Origin: Leptospira fletcheri
GTDB lineage: Bacteria; Spirochaetota; Leptospiria; Leptospirales; Leptospiraceae
Reading direction: 5' to 3'
Length of the DNA stretch: 64,000 nucleotides
NCBI RefSeq assembly: GCF_004769195.1
Contig: NZ_RQET01000001.1
Span: 310,001 to 374,000 of the forward strand
A model generated the notes under the pieces. That model was given only the letters and a program-made list of their open reading frames with translations, was not told the DNA's origin and ran no database searches. The first letter of the stretch is position 1; each line of letters opens with the position of its first letter. This document shows, piece after piece, positions 10,301 through 22,722 of the stretch. The translations under genes were made by a program, and so were the position numbers.

Positions 10301-10432
10301 AAATGTCAGTCCTCCGTAAGCGCAGAGCATCAATAAAACTCCGACGAGATAGCCGAAACGCCCCCAAACCTCGAGTAACGGAAGAGGCAGAAAACCGAAA
10401 ACTCCTTCCAACCATTTTAGGAAAAGGTTCAT
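7307..10432 (-). CDS. Large membrane sensor histidine kinase: multi-TM, HAMP, PAS (1041 aa)
   Basis: Sensor kinase with a long polytopic N-terminus (about seven or eight hydrophobic segments in residues 1-240), a further membrane segment near 280, an extracytoplasmic sensor region to about 475, a second flanking membrane segment, HAMP (about 500-550), PAS (about 560-685), a coiled coil, a dimerisation/phosphorylation helix with His734 in MTHELNTPLG, and an ATPase domain (NQVWINLLNNG, DSGEGIP, GEGIGLGL). It heads an apparent operon with the CheY-like protein and AraC regulator downstream. The signal is unknown. The ATG at 10432 has only a weak upstream AAAGGA. Confidence 0.88.
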   Translation of the reverse strand: MNLFLKWLEGVFGFLPLPLLEVWGRFGYLVGVLLMLCAYGGLTFRPNGKWGIARERQIWDSQALYSMGLTFVSVFVTGYLGSLIVLVPGAQTFESVKDLSVFLCIVLFGYPALVVVPFAYGLSDLIEGVPPEFLADWILGYFINPSCFWVAYQFIGKNPDFKSLRTWGWYLSFVLIFMTIEPQLWGYICSDKFTPEISYRNISPALFFTTSVTWVFAPFGMLVFLPLARKYSLYWAEIPGHVREISLDGKIRIWESGRTERKEGEIRSNGGLPIRMLIASPFIVLVLVMVGMTAYLTLKSSEESANKLALRLHQEISENINLQLDDFLEKRFVTDDPPAKEISALLQNSGIARQGRAYILDRNSNLVSSSLKPQTTPSESEKNFAATASEDLVIANSVQSLEKRLGDLHRLRTSTQFYFDVITARPLSRETWLAQATPYTDGENRQDWIVVTALPESYYLAGVRTGNSQSAMVFAIGLLLSLLVAAFLSGIVSTPIARISSATEALARGEFSRRVPTSRLEEVGSLSSSFNRMAEQLQELIFRTKSSEERFRDLVETTPGIVWEASATDLDFIFVSSQADSLGFAVEEWTKPGFWISRIHPEDRERVIGLCKESIGKSESFEFEYRFVGKNEKVTWLKNLVKVIYEKEEPKYLRGVMVDVTKNKQAEETILDLNANLEKKIDQRTQELQKSNANLVDAVENLEKLMRELKDAQEQLLLSEKLAALGQLAAGMTHELNTPLGAIVSSNRAILEILQNDLKKLPGVFSDLGGEDLEIFRVLFEESLKDASQSQEIPDRAIRKDLLQSLNEARIKDAETITNLILDAGLYRIGEKTLLDLVKTDKVVPILSAVSTLSTIVRLSQVIKIATGKASHVVLALKNYLNPGALPLETMGGLLPVDVRSEIETVLTLYHSKIKSGVEIVKNFATEEECIGDADKLNQVWINLLNNGLQSMNYKGRLEIEIREENPWIITSFIDSGEGIPKEIQGKIFDPFFTTKRHGEGIGLGLDICKKIIEKMGGKIEFESVPGRTRFSVWLKSATAI

Positions 10433-10558
10433 AACGGAAGAATATTTCCTTTAACGGCAGTCGCTAAAATCGGGTAAAATCCGCAGAGGTTCATCTCGAA
10501 GTACCGAACCGATCCGTGATACAAAAGACCGAAAACAAAAGCCAGAATAAATCTTTGT

Positions 10559-10945
10559 TCAGATTTGGTCCGGAGAACTTTCTACTGCCATGGATCTTAT
10601 CTCTTTATAGAAGGAGAGGGAATTCCGAGCCAATGCTAATTCCGATTTTGCGTTTGCGAGTTCCCACTTTAGTGCGCGTACTTCCGATTTCAAAAGTCCG
10701 GTTTCGGAGACGAGTTCTTTCGTTCTATTCCGAAGGCGGAGCGTTTCCGTTTTTTGAACTTTGACTTTGACGAGGAGTTTCCAGATAAAAATCACGTTCT
10801 TTATCGATCTGGAAATCTTAAGCGATTCGGAGAATTGGGAATTTTTTTCCTTCATGACCAAAGACTTCCGCAATCCTCTCAAACGATAGGACTCCCCTGT
10901 CGTCTGCTCGAAATAGCGAAGGTTAAACCAATTAGGAGCGCTCAT
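10559..10945 (-). CDS. Module A: small coiled-coil protein (128 aa), paralogue of the gene at 54216
   Basis: Unrecognised family. A basic, helical N-terminal half is followed by a long coiled coil rich in Lys, Glu and Leu. It is clearly homologous to the 114-aa protein at 54216-54560: both share an N-terminal W-F/Y motif, a RGLRKSL / RALKKAT block, SRSIKN / PRSVKN, and a C-terminal ALKWELANAKSELALA / ELKWELGRAKASLSLA block ending in FYKE. Both genes lie immediately upstream of, and divergent from, an HTH regulator that is itself convergent with a 7TM gene. No ribosome binding site is visible before the ATG. The conserved position implies a role together with the HTH protein, which is inference. 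Confidence 0.65.
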   Translation of the reverse strand: MSAPNWFNLRYFEQTTGESYRLRGLRKSLVMKEKNSQFSESLKISRSIKNVIFIWKLLVKVKVQKTETLRLRNRTKELVSETGLLKSEVRALKWELANAKSELALARNSLSFYKEIRSMAVESSPDQI

Positions 10946-11184
10946 GTTCGTTTAATAAAAATCAGAAACGTAAGGCGGGTTCAAAACCGAGATCGAAAAG
11001 TCCTACGAGGACGGAACGAACCGCTTGACCTATTTAGCAAATCTTAAAATATAAGCCGTGGCTATACTGCCTCTGTGCGGGATTCTGCATTCGTAAAAGA
11101 AGACCACACCGGATACGTCCTGAAAACTTTCGGCTACATTGTAGCGTTTTTCAATAATAAAAAGGTTCAGTAGATAAAAAAGTT

Positions 11185-11580
11185 TTGAAGACTCCCGCGG
11201 AACGATTTCAGTATATTTTAAACAATTTCGACGGTACTCAGGAAGAATTCGGAAGAACGATTCGTAAATCCAGACAACTGATCGGTGCGTATGCTGCCGG
11301 TAAGCGGACGATTCCGGAGGCAACTGCCCTCGTAATCGAACTGGTTCACGGATACAGTAAGGAATGGTTGTTAAGCGGAGTCGGTATAGAAAAAGCCGAC
11401 GTTTTGAACAATCCGATAAAAGCGCTGCATCAAAAAGATTCTGACAGAAGGTTGATTCAAAAAATCAACGCAAAGGAAGGGATCATCGAGGTGGTCGAAG
11501 ACCTCATGCAACTTTCATCGAACGACTTGGAGACCATCCACCGGGCAATCAAAAGCCTGATCAAACCGACCAACCAATAA
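11185..11580 (+). CDS. Module A: XRE/phage-repressor-like HTH regulator (131 aa)
   Basis: Predicted DNA-binding protein. The N-terminal 65 residues form a Cro/CI-type helix-turn-helix (TQEEFGRTIRKSRQLIGAYA as the likely HTH), followed by the SKEWLLSGVG motif that recurs in phage-type repressors as WLLxGxG. A helical C-terminal tail could dimerise. It starts with TTG at 11185, forced because a stop codon lies upstream in frame with no ATG or GTG between. The stop codon is 3 bp from that of the convergent 7TM gene. Paralogues at 54672 and 56194 have the same partner and orientation. The target genes are unknown, and autoregulation of this module is the simplest guess. Confidence 0.8.
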   Translation: MKTPAERFQYILNNFDGTQEEFGRTIRKSRQLIGAYAAGKRTIPEATALVIELVHGYSKEWLLSGVGIEKADVLNNPIKALHQKDSDRRLIQKINAKEGIIEVVEDLMQLSSNDLETIHRAIKSLIKPTNQ

Positions 11581-11583
11581 GAT

Positions 11584-12510
11584 CTATTTGAAATGTTTGC
11601 CGAAGATCTTCACAAGGATATCGGCGCGCTCCCGGTAAGGCAAATCCATCGCCTCTCCCAAACGATAATCGTGAGCGATCATACTCATCGTTAAGCGTCT
11701 CTTTCTCGCATGATCCTGCACTTCGTAATCCGCAGGATCGGTCAATTTGTAAAAGAAACCGTAAATCGGCTTGGTCAAGCGGACGAAATGAGGTAATTCC
11801 GGCTCGTATACGGAAAAAGTTCTCAGCTTGAAAGCGTTGCAATTTACGATCGCTACGGTCCAAATGAAGATCCCTAAGATGGAGCCGATCGCAGCCTGTT
11901 CCCCCGAAAAAATCCCGTAACGAGTCGGATTGATCCAGATGTACCAACCTACGGCAAGAATGGGAGGGAGAAGGCCGAGTAGGAGAAGAACGGAACTCGC
12001 TCTCGTCTTTCCCCGAGAATGAATCGCGTTCCTTCCGAATTTGTAAATAGCAATCACGAATAATAACAGAGAATGCAACAGAATGCCTGGATACACAAAA
12101 GTACCGGTAAACCTTACTGATTCCCCCGGGTTGGATATTAAAGTCAGCACGTTCAATCTCAGACTTTCTTCCAGAAAAAAAGAAATCAGAACGAGATGAG
12201 GTGCCAGCCACTTCCAATTCGGCTTATAGGACTTCGAGTTATAGGATAGGGAAATGAGATAGATCAAAAAAGGCGCGGGTATACTTGCGGCTAATCCCAA
12301 ATTGATAAGCGCATTCAACCAGGAATAAGGAACCACTTCTCTCAGGATAAAGGAGGAGAACCAAAACCCCATAAACGTAGTCATCATTCCGAACTGGATC
12401 TGCACGGCCCTCCTCGGAGTCGGAATCAGAATCAAAGCTCCGAAAGCTACGAAGAAAAGGGCCGCACACAAATTCAATGCGACGACATTATCCGATGCAA
12501 TAATTGACAT
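11584..12510 (-). CDS. Module A: kinase-less 7TM membrane protein (308 aa)
   Basis: About seven or eight hydrophobic segments fill residues 8-235. The pattern resembles the 7TM sensor region found at the N-terminus of some histidine kinases, but no kinase follows. A cytoplasmic tail of about 80 residues (TDPADYEVQDHARKRR to IFGKHFK) ends the protein. The same length, topology and tail (DPAGY in copy C) recur in genes at 55098 and 56588. The ATG at 12510 follows AAGG and lies inside the upstream acyltransferase-like gene (37-bp overlap), so the two are translationally coupled. It converges on the HTH gene with a 3-bp gap. A receptor that works with the HTH protein is an inference. Confidence 0.75.
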   Translation of the reverse strand: MSIIASDNVVALNLCAALFFVAFGALILIPTPRRAVQIQFGMMTTFMGFWFSSFILREVVPYSWLNALINLGLAASIPAPFLIYLISLSYNSKSYKPNWKWLAPHLVLISFFLEESLRLNVLTLISNPGESVRFTGTFVYPGILLHSLLLFVIAIYKFGRNAIHSRGKTRASSVLLLLGLLPPILAVGWYIWINPTRYGIFSGEQAAIGSILGIFIWTVAIVNCNAFKLRTFSVYEPELPHFVRLTKPIYGFFYKLTDPADYEVQDHARKRRLTMSMIAHDYRLGEAMDLPYRERADILVKIFGKHFK

Positions 12511-13175
12511 GCTTGAGCCTTATTTAAATTAATAAAAGAGGCAATTTCAAGCAAACTTTTTTTAGGAATTTCTATCGTTTTAAATAGTACTAATTCCCCG
12601 TTGCAAAGAAAATTCGGAAAGTAAATCGGTCCCGGGTATTCGACACAATGTATCGCACCGGATGCAAGATACACTCTCTCGATCCCTTTGCGAAAAGGAC
12701 TGTACATTCCGAAAACCCTGGAATAATTGCGCTTAACGCAATAATCGGCGACGCATCCGCAATTCAGAAAAGCCGCATACGATCCTCTAGGTGTTCTTAA
12801 AAAAGCGACGGAATTCCAGTCGGCAACGTTTCTATCCAGCACTGCGTATCTACGAGGTTCGGATCCGTGGATGACTCCGATCTCTAGAGGAATCAGATTA
12901 TTGGGGCGCTTTTCGACGACTCGCATAACGGAAAAAATTTCTTCCCCCTTCATCATCGCGAACCAGACGGACCAAGGATCTAGATCGAACGTGCGCCATT
13001 CCGAATCCTGGTTGCCCACTTCTTCGTTTGCCTTCTTTAAAAATTCCTTAATTCTCGAAATCAAAGGTGCGCCTGACCAGGCATTCACTTTCCAACATTC
13101 CAGGGATTCGTTTTTCCAATACATCGAAACCCCGGCTGGAGATTCTTCTCTTTCTATTTCTTGCGATATAAACAT
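12474..13175 (-). CDS. Module A: acyltransferase-like protein, GNAT / N-acyl synthase type (233 aa)
   Basis: The layout loosely resembles N-acyl amino acid synthases and acyl-homoserine lactone synthases, which make small acylated signals: a DLDPWSVWFAMMKGEEI strand-turn region, MRVVEK, then VADWNSVAF and a C-terminal IERVYLASGAI region. This family call is tentative. The ATG at 13175 has a near-perfect GGAGG site and is preferred over a TTG at 13211. The gene overlaps the 7TM gene by 37 bp. A decayed homologue sits in the same position next to the third 7TM gene (57521-57795), sharing RYAVL, VADWN and ER-I/V-Y motifs, which shows that the pairing is ancestral. Confidence 0.6.
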   Translation of the reverse strand: MFISQEIEREESPAGVSMYWKNESLECWKVNAWSGAPLISRIKEFLKKANEEVGNQDSEWRTFDLDPWSVWFAMMKGEEIFSVMRVVEKRPNNLIPLEIGVIHGSEPRRYAVLDRNVADWNSVAFLRTPRGSYAAFLNCGCVADYCVKRNYSRVFGMYSPFRKGIERVYLASGAIHCVEYPGPIYFPNFLCNGELVLFKTIEIPKKSLLEIASFINLNKAQACQLLHRIMSSH

Positions 13176-13465
13176 ATTTTCCTCCAAAAGGGATATTAAA
13201 CCCCAGTGCAATTATGGCAGGAGCATGTCGGTTTGAAAAGAGTAAGATTTGGTTTCCGGATCGGTGCGGGACGAAATTCCTCTGCTCGAAAAGCGGGAAA
13301 TTCCGCGCCTAGGAAACCGCCCTAACGGGGAATTATGACGTTTTCACTTCCCGATCCGAACGGGTTCTCGGTTGTTCGGAATCCCCATTCGTTTCAATAC
13401 GAAGGATCGGTTAACAATCTATGTTTCACGACTTTTCTTGATTCGAACTTTTTATTGGAAAAAAA

Positions 13466-13494
13466 TTGCAAAGAAAATCCGTCCCAGATAAATT
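13466..13494 (+). promoter_or_regulatory. Candidate sigma-70 promoter of the 349-aa lipoprotein gene
   Basis: TTGCAA and TAAATT are separated by 17 bp, about 65 bp before the start codon. The rest of the 384-bp gap from 13176 to 13559 shows no gene. It should also hold the promoter of the divergent acyltransferase/7TM pair. Confidence 0.35.
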
Positions 13495-13559
13495 TGGATC
13501 CCATTTTTATCCGTCTTAATCTATGATACATCACACTAATTTCTGGAAGGAAAACTAGA

Positions 13560-14609
13560 ATGAGCAGAACCTTATTCAATTCCATTCTCGCAGTGGCCCT
13601 CTCGGTCGTTGCAGGAATCGGATGCCATAAATCCACCGGTAGCAGCAACAACGCCGGAACGCTTTTGGCCATGATCGCGGAACAAAGCCAGATCGGAAAT
13701 GCGGTCGGCACCGGTATGAATTCGGTCACCAATGCCACATCCGGATCTACGGACGGAAGCGGGACCGGAGTAGCTTTATTTTCCCCGATCGGCCCAGTAC
13801 AGGCCGTGGCGCAAAACAAGAAGGATTATTCGTCCTACTTGGCGAGATTGTTCTCCAGTCCCTTGGAAGCGACGGTATACACGCTGAATTGTCCGAAAGG
13901 CGGAACTGCGACACGTACTCCGCAAAGCTCCGATTTGACCACTGCGGCAACGGTCAACGTGGTATGGACATACTCCAATTGCGCTTTCGGCCCCGGCATC
14001 AGCATGAACGGAACCTTGGAAAACGATTGGACCGGACTCGCCGCGACCGCAACTCCTGTCCAAAGCGGTACGGTATTGAACGTCGCCTCTTCCGTCACTC
14101 TCTCGGACTCCGCATTGGGAGCATCCTTAACCGAATCCGCAAGTACGAATTCTCTCGGAACGGGAATTGTAAACCCCCAAATCAACGTGGCACATGTGCT
14201 TACGTTTTCGAGCGCGACTGCCTATACGATCAATACCAATATTACCAGATCCGGAACGATTTTCGGAAAGGTGATTTTCTCCCATACGGTGACCACACCT
14301 ACTCCTCTGAATTTGACGTTCAACAAAGCCGGAGGAACGAGAACGGTCAATTCCGGCGTCCAAACGATCAAACACAATTTGGCGAACTTTACCGTCTCGC
14401 TCACGTATTCCAGCGTGGTTTATTCGTACACCACCTGCCAACCGACCAGCGGTTCGATCAGCTTTACGGTCAGCGGGAACAGAAACGGTTCGGGCACCGT
14501 TTCGTTTAACAACGGAGTGGCGACATATACGTATACCCCGACCACTGCTTCAAGCGGTGACAAGAGCGAATCCGGAACGGTCAGCGTACGCGGATGTAGC
14601 ATGAATTAA
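13560..14609 (+). CDS. Predicted lipoprotein, Ser/Thr-rich, unrecognised (349 aa)
   Basis: The N-terminus (MSRTLFNSILAVALSVVAGIGC) is a lipoprotein signal with cleavage before Cys22. The mature protein is rich in Thr, Ser, Gly and Asn, with many short beta-prone stretches and four later cysteines, as in surface or periplasmic beta-sheet proteins of leptospires. The ATG follows GGAAGGAAA. No repeat, catalytic motif or known domain was recognised. It stands alone, with a promoter-like element upstream and a long hairpin downstream. Its function is unknown. Confidence 0.75.
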   Translation: MSRTLFNSILAVALSVVAGIGCHKSTGSSNNAGTLLAMIAEQSQIGNAVGTGMNSVTNATSGSTDGSGTGVALFSPIGPVQAVAQNKKDYSSYLARLFSSPLEATVYTLNCPKGGTATRTPQSSDLTTAATVNVVWTYSNCAFGPGISMNGTLENDWTGLAATATPVQSGTVLNVASSVTLSDSALGASLTESASTNSLGTGIVNPQINVAHVLTFSSATAYTINTNITRSGTIFGKVIFSHTVTTPTPLNLTFNKAGGTRTVNSGVQTIKHNLANFTVSLTYSSVVYSYTTCQPTSGSISFTVSGNRNGSGTVSFNNGVATYTYTPTTASSGDKSESGTVSVRGCSMN

Positions 14610-14618
14610 GATCTTCTT

Positions 14619-14652
14619 AGGTCTGCGAGAATTCCTTTTTTCTCGCGGACCT
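14619..14652. terminator. Strong hairpin between convergent genes
   Basis: AGGTCTGCGAGAA pairs with TTCTCGCGGACCT (13 bp, one G-U) around an 8-nt T-rich loop. It lies 10 bp past the lipoprotein stop and 20 bp past the end of the opposing response regulator gene, so it may stop both transcripts. Confidence 0.6.
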
Positions 14653-14672
14653 CCCTTTCCAAAAAAGAAAAA

Positions 14673-15434
14673 TCAATCCGTCATGCTTTGAAAAAGAAAT
14701 AAGATCCCGGAAATTTTATTTTCCTGCAGAATCGTCTTCGTGACGCAATCCACCCATTTTCTCTTTCCCTGTCTATTTACAAGAATCACGTTTTTGAAAT
14801 AGATACGCGAGCCGTTACCGGATAAAAGTGAGGAAATCGGATCCAGACTGATATCCTTTTCCACGGTCGATACCAGTTGAAAAAGTTCCCGGACGTTTCT
14901 CCCTTTCCCTTCCAAACTCGTCCAACCGGTCAGTTTTTCCGAATACGGATTCATAAACGTTACGTTTCCCTCTAGATCCGTGGCGATGAGTCCTTCCGGA
15001 ATACTGTCCAGAATGGAAGATAACATACTTTGCTGCCGCTTTAACTCCTGGTCCATGGAATGTTTGTAAAGAGCCATCTCTATGGCGATATGCAATTCCC
15101 TAGTCTGAAACGGTTTCAGAATATATCCGTAAGGTTCCGTCGCCTTGGACCGAATCACGGAATAATCGTCAGCGTAGGCGGTAAGATAGATTAACGGAAC
15201 GTCGATCTCGGAACGGATTTCCGCAGCGGCTTCGATCCCGTCGATGACGCTGTTGGACAGCATGATATCGAAAATCATGATGTCCGGTCGAACCTCCTTC
15301 GCGATCCGTACGGCTTCCGCTCCTTTCGTGGCGATAATCGGAGGTTTGTATCCGATATTCATGAGCCTATGCTTTAGATCTCTTGCGACGATATTCTCGT
15401 CTTCGACGATCAGAATCTGCGGCCACTTTTTCAT
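14673..15434 (-). CDS. Response regulator with receiver and PAS domains (253 aa)
   Basis: The receiver domain fills residues 1-125, with VEDE at 10-13, the acceptor Asp56 in MIFDIML, Thr in LTAYAD and Lys in ILKPFQ. A PAS domain follows (about 130-250, LDSIPEGLIATDLEGNVTFMNPYSEKLTGW). There is no DNA-binding or enzymatic output, so it probably relays by contact. Its start overlaps the end of the upstream receiver-kinase gene by 4 bp, so it belongs to the poly-HAMP kinase operon. Confidence 0.9.
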   Translation of the reverse strand: MKKWPQILIVEDENIVARDLKHRLMNIGYKPPIIATKGAEAVRIAKEVRPDIMIFDIMLSNSVIDGIEAAAEIRSEIDVPLIYLTAYADDYSVIRSKATEPYGYILKPFQTRELHIAIEMALYKHSMDQELKRQQSMLSSILDSIPEGLIATDLEGNVTFMNPYSEKLTGWTSLEGKGRNVRELFQLVSTVEKDISLDPISSLLSGNGSRIYFKNVILVNRQGKRKWVDCVTKTILQENKISGILFLFQSMTD

Positions 15435-16606
15435 TCTACGGCTTTCCCTTTGTCCCTGAATTCCAATCTGAATTTGGTTCCGCCTTCCCGATCCAAAGTC
15501 AAAGTGCCTTCTATCTGCTCAGCAAGAGCGTTCACGAGCTGCAGTCCGAGCGAATCCGTTTTTTTGAAATCTACATCCTGGGGAAAACCGACTCCGTCGT
15601 CGGCTACGGTCATTATATAAGATTCGTTTTCCAACGCTTTCATTTGAATGGACACTTTACCGGAATCTTGTTCCTTAAATCCGTATTTTAAGGAATTCGT
15701 AACGAGTTCCGTGACGATCAACCCGCAATGGATGGCGGAATCCAGACTTAAAAACACTTGATCCGCGTCGATCTCGAACGAGATTCTGGAATCGATCCGA
15801 TACGTGCGGAGCAGATTGGAGACCAGGTTATTCAAATACTGGCGGAAATTCATCCTTGCCAGATCCTCGTTTTGATAAAGCAGTTCGTGGATGAGCGCGA
15901 TGGATCTGATTCTGAACTGGGAGTCCTCGAAAATCTCGTAGGATTTCCGATCCGTAATATAATTCCCTTGCAGACTCAAAATGCTGGAAACTACTTGCAG
16001 ATTATTTTTTACCCTATGATGGATTTCCCGCAATAGTATCTCCTTTTCTCGTAGGGATACTTTCAGAGCGCTCTCGGCTCTCGTACGCTCCGCAATTTCC
16101 TTGACCAATTCCTCGTTTACCCGATGAAGTTCCCTCGTCCTTTCCTTGACTCTGAGTTCCAGTTGGTCCCGGCTCTGCCTCAGCATCTCCTCCTGATAGG
16201 CTAGCATTTTATTTTTCTTATATAATTCCACGAATACGGAAACTTTGGATCTTAGGATTTCCGGCGCGATCGGTTTGACCAAAAAATCCACCGCTCCTAA
16301 GGAATATCCTTTGAACATTCCCGTCTCACTGCCTCCGTAGGCGGTCAAAAAGATGATCGGAATATGCGCGCATTTCTCCCTCTGTCGGATCAAAGAAGCC
16401 ACTTCGAAACCGTCCAGTCCGGGCATACGCACATCCATAAAGATCAGAGCAAAATCGTCCGGTTCCAATAGCGCCTTCAACGCCTCGACTCCGGACTGAG
16501 CCTTCACGATCCTTACTTCAAGATTTGCGAAAATGTGTTCTAAGATCCTGAGATTTTCGGGATTATCGTCCACCACCAGGATATCTACCTTGTGATTCGA
16601 ATCCAT
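15431..16606 (-). CDS. Receiver-HisKA_2 hybrid histidine kinase (391 aa)
   Basis: An N-terminal receiver (acidic DD at 13-14, acceptor Asp58 in FMDVRMPGLDG, Lys in LVKPIA), then a coiled coil, then a HisKA_2-type phosphorylation box (IHHRVKNNLQVVSSILSLQ) and an ATPase domain (ELVTNSLKYGF, DDGVGFP, LGLQLVNAL). No membrane segment is present, so it is a soluble kinase probably regulated through its own receiver by the upstream hybrid kinase. It begins 9 bp after that gene and overlaps the next by 4 bp, consistent with a three-gene phosphorelay operon. Confidence 0.9.
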   Translation of the reverse strand: MDSNHKVDILVVDDNPENLRILEHIFANLEVRIVKAQSGVEALKALLEPDDFALIFMDVRMPGLDGFEVASLIRQREKCAHIPIIFLTAYGGSETGMFKGYSLGAVDFLVKPIAPEILRSKVSVFVELYKKNKMLAYQEEMLRQSRDQLELRVKERTRELHRVNEELVKEIAERTRAESALKVSLREKEILLREIHHRVKNNLQVVSSILSLQGNYITDRKSYEIFEDSQFRIRSIALIHELLYQNEDLARMNFRQYLNNLVSNLLRTYRIDSRISFEIDADQVFLSLDSAIHCGLIVTELVTNSLKYGFKEQDSGKVSIQMKALENESYIMTVADDGVGFPQDVDFKKTDSLGLQLVNALAEQIEGTLTLDREGGTKFRLEFRDKGKAVE

Positions 16607-16615
16607 AAAAAACGC

Positions 16616-21892
<5,277 letters not shown>

Positions 21893-22087
21893 ATAATCTC
21901 CGTTGATTCGAAGAAACCGAGAGAATCTATTAAACACCTTTAATGGAGAAATGAAAAGAAAAAAAGGGGCCGACGCCCAAAAAGAACGTTTCTTCGCCTA
22001 ATTCATATTATATGATCCGTTTTGTGTAGCAACGAATACGACACAACGTCGAATGTCGGTTTGGCCGGAACTAAGGAATTCGAACTA

Positions 22088-22720
22088 CTATTGGATCAAC
22101 CCCTGATCAAAGGCATAAAATACCAGTTCCTGAGTGGATTTTAAATTCATTTTGGCAAGGATGCGACCTCTATACGTATGAACCGTGCTGATGCTCAACT
22201 CTAACTCGGACGAAATATCCCGTACGCTCTTTCCTTTAATCAGCATGAACATGATCTGAAATTCCCGATTAGAAAGGGATTCGTGCGACATTTTGTCTTG
22301 AGGCCGGGACATTTCCCGGATGATGGTTTCCGCGGTCGCCTGACTGATGTATCTTTCCCCGGAAAAAACCTTTCGGATCGCCGAGATCAATTCCTCCGCC
22401 GCGCTCGCTTTGGAAAGGTATCCGGCGGCTCCTGATTTCAAGGCCCTGACTGCGAACCTTTCCTCTGAATACACGCTTAACACCAGAACGAACGTGTTAG
22501 GGGAAAGTTCCTGTACGGATTGGATCGCATCCAGACCGCTCATGTCGGGCAGGTTGATATCCAAAATCACGACATTCGGTTTTTGACGATCCAGAAAATC
22601 CAAAACCTGCTGCCCTCGTTCCGCTTCGAAAACGACGGATATATCGCTTTCGGTTTCCAAGACTTTTTTCAGTCCTTCCCGGATCAACGCGTGATCGTCC
22701 GCCAAAACCACAGAAATCAT
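22088..22720 (-). CDS. NarL/LuxR-family response regulator (210 aa)
   Basis: A receiver domain (DD at 8-9, acceptor Asp54 in VILDINLPDMSG, Lys in YLSKAS) is followed by a LuxR-type helix-turn-helix (LSNREFQIMFMLIKGKSVRDISSELELSISTVHTYRGRILAKM). It binds DNA when phosphorylated. The gene begins 2 bp after the stop of the HisKA_3 kinase gene, its clear cognate partner. The targets are unknown, and the adjacent poly-HAMP operon is about 195 bp downstream on the same strand. Confidence 0.93.
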   Translation of the reverse strand: MISVVLADDHALIREGLKKVLETESDISVVFEAERGQQVLDFLDRQKPNVVILDINLPDMSGLDAIQSVQELSPNTFVLVLSVYSEERFAVRALKSGAAGYLSKASAAEELISAIRKVFSGERYISQATAETIIREMSRPQDKMSHESLSNREFQIMFMLIKGKSVRDISSELELSISTVHTYRGRILAKMNLKSTQELVFYAFDQGLIQ

Positions 22721-22722
22721 AT

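Noticed and set aside
11561..12217. A 218-residue minus-strand frame inside the 7TM gene of module A
   Set aside because: Out of frame with the membrane protein, very rich in Arg and Ser, and typical of a shadow frame.
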